DNA from: JBMNUM01 sp050946275
GTDB taxonomy: Bacteria; Actinomycetota; Coriobacteriia; Coriobacteriales; CADBOM01
Length of the DNA: 64,000 nt
Direction: 5' to 3'
Assembly (NCBI GenBank): GCA_050946275.1
Contig: JBMNUM010000010.1
Coordinates: 1 to 64,000 of the forward strand
How positions within the stretch are numbered: the first letter of the stretch is position 1; the number at the start of each line of letters is the position of its first letter. The notes under the pieces are model-generated. The model was given only the letters and a program-made list of their open reading frames with translations, was not told where the DNA came from and did no database searches. Below are positions 29,304 to 36,284 of this stretch, in pieces. Position numbers and translations under genes: made by a program.

Positions 29304-30416
29304 CTACTTGCAGACGAAGTGAATCCGGTATGCGGGGATGCGGATGAGCAGCTCGTCGCCGACGCGGGGGAGGGTCGACGCGTCCTCCTGTAGCAGGCTC
29401 AGGCGCCAGAACAGATGCTGGTGGAGATATTTCATCGCGGCCTCGTCGGAAGAAGCCGCCGGCTCGGCTTGCTCGGAGCGATCGAGGAAGCGCAGGAGCG
29501 CCATGATCTCGAAGCGCGATTCGGTGATGCGGTCGACGCGGACGCGGAAGACGTTCGGCCCCGGCTCCGTGGCGCGTTCGATGTGGAACGCGCGGGCACC
29601 GGCCGCCTTCAGATCGTCGGGCAGATCCTCGTCCGACTCCAGCGTCACGCCCCAGCGCGGACAGTATGCGCTCCTCGGTCCTATCTTCTGCGCGGCGGTG
29701 GCGTTCTTGCAGCCCGAGAGGCGCAGCCCCGCCATGCTCTGCGGGTCGTCGATGATGCTGCGCGCCTCGCTGTACTCCATGATCCGGCCGTTGTCAACGA
29801 CGGCGATGCGGTCGCAGAAGCTCAGGGCCTCATCGATGTCGTGGCTCACGTAGAGTATCGTTCCCTCGAAGGCGTCGAAGAGGTTCGCGAGGTTCTGCTC
29901 GAGCATGCCCTTGAGATGCGAGTCGAGCGCCGAGAAAGGCTCGTCGAGCATGAGGATGCCCGGCTGCGCGGCGAGCATGCGGGCGAGCGCCACGCGCTGC
30001 TGCTGGCCTCCGGAGAGCTGCGCCGGGTAGCGCTTGGCGAAGAAGTCGACGTCGAAGCGCTTGAGCTCGCGGTCGATGATCGCGCGGCGCTGCTCCGCGG
30101 GGAGCTTGCGCGGGATACCCGCGGCCACGTTGTCCTCGACGGTGAGGTTGGGGAACAGCATGTAGTTCTGGAACAGCAGGGCCGTCTTGCGCTCCTGCGG
30201 CTTGAGGTTGATTCCCGCCGCCGAGTCGTAGAACACGCGGTCGTTGACGACGATGCGGCCCTCGTCGGGCGTCTCGATGCCCGCTATGCAGCGCATCGTC
30301 AGAGACTTGCCGCATCCCGAGGCGCCGAGCAGGCCGACGACCTCGGCTCCCGCGTCGAATGCCATCTCGAGCGTGAAGTCGCCGTAGCTCTTGCGGATGT
30401 CCACGTGCAGGCTCAT
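29304..30416 (-). CDS. modC: Molybdate ABC transporter ATP-binding protein ModC
   Basis: Powers molybdate import. The nucleotide-binding domain has Walker A GASGCGKS, Q-loop LLFQNYMLFPNLTV, signature LSGGQQQRVALARM, Walker B ILMLDEPFSALD and the switch His in YVSHDIDEA. The C-terminal part (about 230-370) is a regulatory extension without a clear TOBE/MOP repeat. The start is ATG 30416, overlapping the modB stop by 4 nt, so the two are coupled. Length is 370 residues. Confidence 0.92.
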   Translation of the reverse strand: MSLHVDIRKSYGDFTLEMAFDAGAEVVGLLGASGCGKSLTMRCIAGIETPDEGRIVVNDRVFYDSAAGINLKPQERKTALLFQNYMLFPNLTVEDNVAAGIPRKLPAEQRRAIIDRELKRFDVDFFAKRYPAQLSGGQQQRVALARMLAAQPGILMLDEPFSALDSHLKGMLEQNLANLFDAFEGTILYVSHDIDEALSFCDRIAVVDNGRIMEYSEARSIIDDPQSMAGLRLSGCKNATAAQKIGPRSAYCPRWGVTLESDEDLPDDLKAAGARAFHIERATEPGPNVFRVRVDRITESRFEIMALLRFLDRSEQAEPAASSDEAAMKYLHQHLFWRLSLLQEDASTLPRVGDELLIRIPAYRIHFVCK

Positions 30417-31849
30417 CGGGTCTCAACGTCCTTCCTGCGATAGCGCGTCGTCCTGCGGTCCCACAGATTGATGAACAGGATAACGATGAAGCTGAAGACG
30501 ATGATGACGAGCGTCCAGAAGATGGCCAGGTCCGTGCGGCCGATCTTCCAATAGAAGTAGATGGAGATGGGGATCGTCCTCGTGATGCCCGCGTAGTTGC
30601 CGGCGAGGAACAGCGTCGCGCCGTACTCGCCGAGGGCTCGCGCGAACGAGAGCACCGTGCCGGCTGCGATGGAGCTCCAAGCCAGTGGGAGCATGATCTT
30701 GAAGAAGATCCGGCTCTCCTTCCAGCCAAGCGTGCGCGCCGCGTCCATCATGTTGGGGTCGAGGTTCTCGAAGGCGCCGCGCGCGTTGCGGTACATGAGC
30801 GGGAAGGCCACGACCACGGCCGCGATGACGGTGGCCGGCCAGCTGAAGACGAGCGGGAACCCGACGCTGTTGAACCACTGCCCGAGCGCCGTGTTGTTGC
30901 CGAGCAGGAGCAGCAGCAAAAAACCGCAGACCGTCGGCGGCAGCACCATCGGGATCGTGAACAGCGTGTCGAGCAGATCGCGCACGCGCGCCGAGGCGCG
31001 CAACGTGAGGTAGGCGGCGGCGAGTCCGAGGATGAAGATGAGGACGATGGCCGTCAGCGATGTCTTGAGCGTGACGATGAGCGGCGACCAGTCGAGCGTT
31101 GCGAAGAACCCGCCGATCTTCTCGCCTGTCGTCGGCTCGCCCACGATCGCGGCGTCGCCAGCGCCCACGAGCTCGGCGAAGCCCGCATGCGTGAGCGTCA
31201 CGGCGTTGTCGCTCCCAGTCTCGGTGACGTCGCTTCCATCGCGGCCGATCACGCAATCGTAGCTGCGCCCGTCGGGCAGGTTACGGCCGAAGGAGTAGAT
31301 GACGCCGTCGATCTCGATGGCCTCCTCCTCGGTGAAGTACCAGGTGGTGTCCGCGGCCAGCCCCCGGTTGCCGTGCGTGGTGACCTCGTCGATCGCCTGC
31401 AGCAGCGCGGTGAGATCGGCCTCATCGGTCTCGTCGCCGATCTTGATACCGAGCCGGTCGGCCGCCTTGGGCGAGACGTAGACCACCATCGTGTCGGTGG
31501 TGGCGATGTACATGATGTCGGTGGGCTTGGTGCCGATGAGGTACGAGTACCCGTAGTAGTCGCCGTCGATGGTCTTGTTCGAGCCGGCGTTCGCGCGGTT
31601 GAAGTTCTGGAGTCCGAAGGAGCAGCCGTCCAGGACCACGGCAGCCTCGTCGTAGGAGACGGTCGCGCCCTCGACCGTGGTCTCCACCGGGCTGCCGCCC
31701 TCTGCCTGGAGCGCGGCCTCCTCGGTGGGGTCTTCGCCCATGACCTCCTGCGCGCCGTCCGCAATCTGCGTGTCGGCCCATGCGCCGATCGGCATGCACA
31801 CCGTGCATGCGACGACGATCATGAATATGCAGGCGAGTCGTTTAAGCAA
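30413..31849 (-). CDS. modB: ModB permease with an N-terminal extracytoplasmic domain
   Basis: The C-terminal half (about residues 253-478) is a ModB permease: five to six helices with LFTIPMVLPPTVCGFLLLLLLG and the ABC-interacting loop AARTLGWKESRIFFKIMLP. The first 252 residues are extra: a signal peptide (MLKRLACIFMIVVACTVCMP, likely cut after AWA), then an exported domain of about 220 residues with no family I recognise. Standard ModB proteins are about 230 residues. A promoter (TTGAGC, 17 nt, TAAAAT) lies upstream on the minus strand. Confidence 0.9.
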   Translation of the reverse strand: MLKRLACIFMIVVACTVCMPIGAWADTQIADGAQEVMGEDPTEEAALQAEGGSPVETTVEGATVSYDEAAVVLDGCSFGLQNFNRANAGSNKTIDGDYYGYSYLIGTKPTDIMYIATTDTMVVYVSPKAADRLGIKIGDETDEADLTALLQAIDEVTTHGNRGLAADTTWYFTEEEAIEIDGVIYSFGRNLPDGRSYDCVIGRDGSDVTETGSDNAVTLTHAGFAELVGAGDAAIVGEPTTGEKIGGFFATLDWSPLIVTLKTSLTAIVLIFILGLAAAYLTLRASARVRDLLDTLFTIPMVLPPTVCGFLLLLLLGNNTALGQWFNSVGFPLVFSWPATVIAAVVVAFPLMYRNARGAFENLDPNMMDAARTLGWKESRIFFKIMLPLAWSSIAAGTVLSFARALGEYGATLFLAGNYAGITRTIPISIYFYWKIGRTDLAIFWTLVIIVFSFIVILFINLWDRRTTRYRRKDVETR

Positions 31850-31882
31850 GCGATTCTCCCGGGTGGTTTCCGTAGCTGCTTG

Positions 31883-31911
31883 ATTTTAGCCCGTTAGCTC
31901 TTGATGCTCAA
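31883..31911 (-). promoter_or_regulatory. Promoter of modB-modC
   Basis: On the minus strand TTGAGC (31906-31911) and TAAAAT (31883-31888) are spaced by 17 nt, about 34 nt before the modB start. Confidence 0.65.
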
Positions 31912-32004
31912 TCAAAAATAGATGCAAATCAGGCGAATGCGGGCAAATCGCGTGAGACGAGAGCAGGACGGGCCGGGGCTGCCCCGGTTCTGGCCCGAAG
32001 CCGA

Positions 32005-32074
32005 ATGGGTCGAGAGAGGACCGTCCCGATTTGACTCATGAGTCGAAAGAGGACCGTCCTTATCTGACTCATGC
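32005..32074. repeat. Two family-2 repeats in tandem
   Basis: Copy 1 (32005-32040) runs from AATGGGTCGA to TGACTCAT. Copy 2 (32039-32074) runs from ATGAGTCGA to TGACTCATGC. Both contain GAGGACCGTCC in the centre. They fill most of the modB to LEA-gene interval; the rest of 31912-32137 shows no gene. Confidence 0.85.
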
Positions 32075-32137
32075 GCGCGTCCGCATGGTGTAGGATGTAA
32101 CCAGGTATGTACGACTGGCTGGAGCAAGGAGGTTCCC

Positions 32138-32491
32138 ATGCCCGATTTCAACGACATTCTCGACAAGGCCGGCGACATCGCCGCAGCCGCGAAGGACAAG
32201 GCCGAAGACATCATCGAGGACGCGAAGCCCGTCGTCGCCGATGCGGCGGAGGCCATCAAGGACAAGGCCGCTGACATCGCCGAGGATGCCAAGCCCGTGC
32301 TCAAGCAGGTCGGCGCCGCCATCAAGGATAAGGCCGCGGATCTCGCCGAGGACGCGAAGCCCGTTGCCGCCAAGGCAGCCGAGACCCTCAAGGACAAGGC
32401 CGGAGATGCTGCCGAGGCAGTGAAGAACAAGGCCGAGGAGGTCACCGGCAAGGACCTCGACCGCGACGGCAAGATCGGCAAGGGCGAGTAA
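32138..32491 (+). CDS. LEA-like repeat protein with a C-terminal EF-hand loop
   Basis: A 117-residue hydrophilic, Ala/Lys/Asp-rich protein. It contains about four repeats of the type IKDKAADIAEDAKPV, giving amphipathic 11-mer helices as in LEA/apolipoprotein-like stress proteins. The last 12 residues, DLDRDGKIGKGE, match the canonical EF-hand/dockerin calcium loop (DxDxDGxIxxxE). No signal peptide is present. The start is ATG 32138 behind AAGGAGG. It could protect membranes or proteins under stress; the function is not established. Confidence 0.75.
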   Translation: MPDFNDILDKAGDIAAAAKDKAEDIIEDAKPVVADAAEAIKDKAADIAEDAKPVLKQVGAAIKDKAADLAEDAKPVAAKAAETLKDKAGDAAEAVKNKAEEVTGKDLDRDGKIGKGE

Positions 32492-32529
32492 CCCACATAG
32501 CAAGCAGGCGTTAAGAGCTGGGGGATTGC

Positions 32530-34440
32530 ATGGCAATCAGCGATGGCAACAACGCCCTTTCCCAGCTCCGGCGCTATCAGGAGAGCATGGCGAATACGGA
32601 AGTCTCGCCGTCTGCCCCTCCCGTAGAGGGGGTTGGCAGGGCATGGCTGCGTGAGCATGCTCTCGATGAGGTGCTGGAGCTACCCGATGACGTGGAGCGC
32701 ATGGGTGCCGTGGTCTTCGACGAGACCACGCCCCGGGTGCTGAAGCTGGGCAAGGGCATAAGCAAGATAGATAGCGGCTCGTTTTTCAGGAGCGTTCTCG
32801 AGCACATCGAGATTTCCGAGGAGAACGAGTGGTATGCAACCGACGGCAAGGCCGTCTTCTCGAAGGACGGCAGCGTGCTCGTCGCGCTTGCCGTGCCGGT
32901 GCGGGAGTACGTCGTGCCGGCGCATTGCACGAGCATCGCGCCGAAGGCCTTCTTCCGCATGGCCTCGCTCGAGAGCGTCGTGCTGCCGGATGGCGTCGTC
33001 GAGATCGGCCTTCACGCGTTCTCGCAATCGGGGCTCCGGTCGTTCGCGGCGCCGCCCGCCCTGCGCGTGCTCGGGGACCGGGCGTTCTTCCGCTGCGCAG
33101 AGCTGCGCGATGTGACGCTCAACGAGGGGCTCGAGTCCATCGGCGAGGGTGCCTTCGCCAACACGCACGTGAGCTGCCTGCACATCCCCGGTTCGGTCAG
33201 CGAGCTCGGCGTCGACTTCGCGGCGAGCACGGGCGTCGATTTCGCCCATCCCGCGAGATGCCTGACCATCGGGGAGGGCTCGAGCCTGGTCATCGACGAG
33301 CATGGCGGGCTCTACCGCTGGCTCGACGACGGCCTGCACCTCGTGCGCATGATGAACCGCGAGGCCGAGACGTACACCGTGCTCGAGGGAACGCGCATCA
33401 TCGATGAGAAGGCGTTCCTGCGCCATCCCGACCTCCGCGAGGTCGTCATTCCCGAGGGCGTCGAGGAGGTCGGCCCCGCGGCGTTCCAGGGCTGCGCCTC
33501 GCTGCGTGAGGTCCATGTGCCCGACAGCCTCCGCGTGGTGGGGAAGGAGGCCTTCTACGACACGTCCATCGAGAGCTTCCGCATTCCCGCGGCGCTCGAG
33601 GATATCGGCGAGCTCGCGCTCGTGACACGCGCCGCCGCCCATGGCGGCCTCACGCCCTCGCTCACCTCCATCGAGGTCGATCCGGGCAACGCCATCTTCC
33701 ACATCGAGGGCGGGATGGTCATCGAATACCTCCCCGCAAGGGAGTCGTACCAGGTGCTCCAGTTCCTCGATGGCGAGGAGGTCGTTACGATCCCGGAGAA
33801 CGTGACGCGCATCGCGCCGTACGCCTTCGCAGGCACGACGAGCATGCGCGAGCTGCATATCAGCGATCGCGTGCGCAGGGTCGGGGCCAACGCGTTCGAC
33901 GTGTCGGACAACGTCGACCTCGTGCACGTCGACGTGGTGCGCCGTCCCATCGAGGGGCATCCCTCATTCGACCTGAAGTTCCCGCCGACGAACCGTGCGC
34001 TGCACGAGTTCCAGCTGGCGTTCAGCATGTCGACGCGCCTCGATATCGAGCGCATCCTGAAGCACTACGACGACGCCATCATCTACATGAGCGACTTCGG
34101 CAACGGCGTGATGCGCGAGGGCGCCGGCTCACATGCGCAGTACGTGCAGGCCAAGTCGATCATCGAGCGCATGCAGGACCCCGTGCTCATGAGCGACCGC
34201 GCGCGGCGCCTGTTCGAGCGGACGATCCGCGGCAACATCGCCGACATCTGCGTCGCCGTCGCACGCCATGACGACCGCGATGCCGTCGATGCGCTGCTCG
34301 ACCTGGGCTTCCTCGACGAGCAGAGCCTGCTGGCGGCCATCGAGGAGGTCGGCGAGCTGAAGGACGCGGCGATGACGGGTTACCTGCTCGAGGTGAAGCG
34401 CCTCCGCTTCGGCGGGAGCGCCGTCGACTTCGATTTGTAA
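32530..34440 (+). CDS. BspA-type leucine-rich-repeat protein without signal peptide
   Basis: A 636-residue protein. The centre (about 80-500) is built of LRR_5/BspA-type repeats, for example LESVVLPDGVVEIGLHAFSQ and LREVVIPEGVEEVGPAAFQG, each with the I..AF pattern. BspA repeats are usually on exported proteins, but there is no signal peptide or anchor here, so it is probably cytoplasmic. The last 130 residues are helical. The start is ATG 32530 after GCTGGGGG. It lies 39 nt after the LEA gene and 71 nt before the VWA gene. Confidence 0.8.
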   Translation: MAISDGNNALSQLRRYQESMANTEVSPSAPPVEGVGRAWLREHALDEVLELPDDVERMGAVVFDETTPRVLKLGKGISKIDSGSFFRSVLEHIEISEENEWYATDGKAVFSKDGSVLVALAVPVREYVVPAHCTSIAPKAFFRMASLESVVLPDGVVEIGLHAFSQSGLRSFAAPPALRVLGDRAFFRCAELRDVTLNEGLESIGEGAFANTHVSCLHIPGSVSELGVDFAASTGVDFAHPARCLTIGEGSSLVIDEHGGLYRWLDDGLHLVRMMNREAETYTVLEGTRIIDEKAFLRHPDLREVVIPEGVEEVGPAAFQGCASLREVHVPDSLRVVGKEAFYDTSIESFRIPAALEDIGELALVTRAAAHGGLTPSLTSIEVDPGNAIFHIEGGMVIEYLPARESYQVLQFLDGEEVVTIPENVTRIAPYAFAGTTSMRELHISDRVRRVGANAFDVSDNVDLVHVDVVRRPIEGHPSFDLKFPPTNRALHEFQLAFSMSTRLDIERILKHYDDAIIYMSDFGNGVMREGAGSHAQYVQAKSIIERMQDPVLMSDRARRLFERTIRGNIADICVAVARHDDRDAVDALLDLGFLDEQSLLAAIEEVGELKDAAMTGYLLEVKRLRFGGSAVDFDL

Positions 34441-34450
34441 GACAAGACGC

Positions 34451-34489
34451 GGAATGGGTCGATGACGACTGCCATCGTCGACTCGTTCC
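34451..34489. repeat. Family-2 repeat between the LRR and VWA genes
   Basis: GGAATGGGTCGA and TCGACTCGTTCC flank TGACGACTGCCATCG. It has the family ends with a divergent core. Confidence 0.7.
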
Positions 34490-34511
34490 GGGCATTTGGA
34501 AGAGCAAGACA

Positions 34512-36191
34512 ATGGTTGATGCAAGAGAATCGCAGAAGATGAGGATGGAGCGGGCCGCCCGCCTCGCATGCGAGGCGGTGGACGAGTGCCGCGTGCAGCT
34601 CATGCTCAAGTTCCGGTTCCTCGACCTGGCGCTGTGGCGCATGCCGCTCGAGCCGGTCTTCACCCGGGTGCGCTACCCGCTCGCCACCAACGGGCATTCG
34701 GTGTACCTCGAGCCCGAGGCGGTGTTCGCGCGTTTCGAGGACTCGTTCGACGAGGTCGTGCGTGATTACCTCCACCTCATCCTCCACTGCATCTTCCGCC
34801 ATCCGTTCGATAAGCAGCATGAGCAGCACCCCGCCTGGTGGCTCGCCTGCGACGTGATCGCCGAGAGCGTCGCGCTCGAGATCTGCGGGCGCAGGTTCGA
34901 GTCCCCCGATGATGCGCGCCGTCGCGAGCTGCTCTCCGAGTTCAAGGTCGTGCACGGCAAGCTGACGCCCACGGTGCTCTACGAGGCGTTCAAGCTGGCG
35001 ATGGGCAGTCCGCAGGGCGATAGCTTCGCCGAGTGGACGCAGGCCCATCTCGTCGAGCTGCAGGCGCTGTTCGAGCGCGACAACCACGAGATGTGGCCCG
35101 GCTACGCCAAGGCCGAGAAGGGCAAGGAGCCCGACCTCGAGTTCATGGGCGCCGACTCGGTCCACACCGTGAAGGAGGACCTCAAGGACGCCGAGACGAA
35201 GTCGGTCGATGCGAGCGGCGGCGACGAGGAGTCCGAGGAGATTCCGGACCGCGACAACGACGCCGACGACGCGCGCGAGGGCGAGGAAGCCGAGGGTCCC
35301 GAGCAGGGCACGTCGCAGGAAGCGGATGTCGCCGACCCCGACAAGGGCGACGAGACCGACGAGGGCGGAGGGGTCGACGCCGAGGGCAAGATGGCGTTCG
35401 TGCCGGACGACAACTCCGACAACGAGCAACCCGAGGGCCAGGAGGAAGAGGACGAGGAGGCCTGGGAGGAGATCTCGAAGCAGATCGAGACCGACCTCGA
35501 GACGTTCTCGAGCAAATGGGGCGAGGAGGCATCCGGTCTCGTCGACGCCATCGCCCTGGCCAACCGCAGAACCTACGACTACACCGAGTTCCTGCGCCGC
35601 TTCGCCACGCTGGCGGAGGATATGCGCGTCAACGAGGACGAGTACGATTACATCTTCTACACGCTCGGCATGGAGCTGTACGGCAACATGCCGCTGGTCG
35701 AGCCGCTCGAGTACATCGAGTCGGATCGCGTGCGCGAGTTCGTCATCGCGATCGACACGTCGGGCTCCGTGCAGGGCGATCTGGTTCGCCGCTTCGTCGA
35801 GCACACGTTCGACATCCTGAAGGACACGGAGCGCTTCGGCGACACGGTGGACATCCACGTCATCCAGTGCGATGCCCAGGTGCAGGCAGACCTGCGTATC
35901 ACGAACATGGATCAGCTCGACGAGTTCCTCGACACGTTCTACGTGACCGGGTTCGGCGGCACGGACTTCCGACCCGTCTTCGATTACGTTCAGAAACTCC
36001 AAGATGCCGGTGAGCTGCAGGACCTTCGCGGGCTCGTCTACTTCACGGACGGTTTGGGGACGTTCCCCAAGAAGCCGCCTGCATACGATGTTGCGTTCGC
36101 CTTCGTCGAGGACGAGACGACCGAGCCGCCCGCGGTTCCGCCCTGGGCCATGAAGGTCGTCATCGACCGCGAGGCGATCATGCGCGACTAA
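34512..36191 (+). CDS. DUF2201-type VWA domain protein
   Basis: A 559-residue cytoplasmic protein. The N-terminal region (about 1-200) resembles the DUF2201 putative metallopeptidase-like domain, with YLHLILHCIFRHPF as a His-rich helix. A very acidic, disordered linker follows (about 225-330). The C-terminal VWA domain (about 405-555) has the MIDAS start AIDTSGSVQ, plus TGFGGTDFRP and YFTDGLG. VWA proteins of this class pair with MoxR AAA+ ATPases as metal-insertion or chaperone modules; the next, convergent gene is such an ATPase. The start is ATG 34512. Confidence 0.85.
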   Translation: MVDARESQKMRMERAARLACEAVDECRVQLMLKFRFLDLALWRMPLEPVFTRVRYPLATNGHSVYLEPEAVFARFEDSFDEVVRDYLHLILHCIFRHPFDKQHEQHPAWWLACDVIAESVALEICGRRFESPDDARRRELLSEFKVVHGKLTPTVLYEAFKLAMGSPQGDSFAEWTQAHLVELQALFERDNHEMWPGYAKAEKGKEPDLEFMGADSVHTVKEDLKDAETKSVDASGGDEESEEIPDRDNDADDAREGEEAEGPEQGTSQEADVADPDKGDETDEGGGVDAEGKMAFVPDDNSDNEQPEGQEEEDEEAWEEISKQIETDLETFSSKWGEEASGLVDAIALANRRTYDYTEFLRRFATLAEDMRVNEDEYDYIFYTLGMELYGNMPLVEPLEYIESDRVREFVIAIDTSGSVQGDLVRRFVEHTFDILKDTERFGDTVDIHVIQCDAQVQADLRITNMDQLDEFLDTFYVTGFGGTDFRPVFDYVQKLQDAGELQDLRGLVYFTDGLGTFPKKPPAYDVAFAFVEDETTEPPAVPPWAMKVVIDREAIMRD

Positions 36192-36214
36192 GAGCGGCAA
36201 AGGGTATCAAACGA

Positions 36215-36259
36215 GGCGGGGCCGGCTGGCAGGTTCAGAATCTGCCAGCCGGCCCCGCC
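36215..36259. terminator. Bidirectional terminator between the VWA and AAA+ genes
   Basis: An 18-nt stem, GGCGGGGCCGGCTGGCAG with its exact complement, around GTTCAGAAT, followed by TTTGCTTG on the plus strand. It lies between convergent genes. Confidence 0.9.
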
Positions 36260-36284
36260 TTTGCTTGATGGGTTTTGCGGGCGG

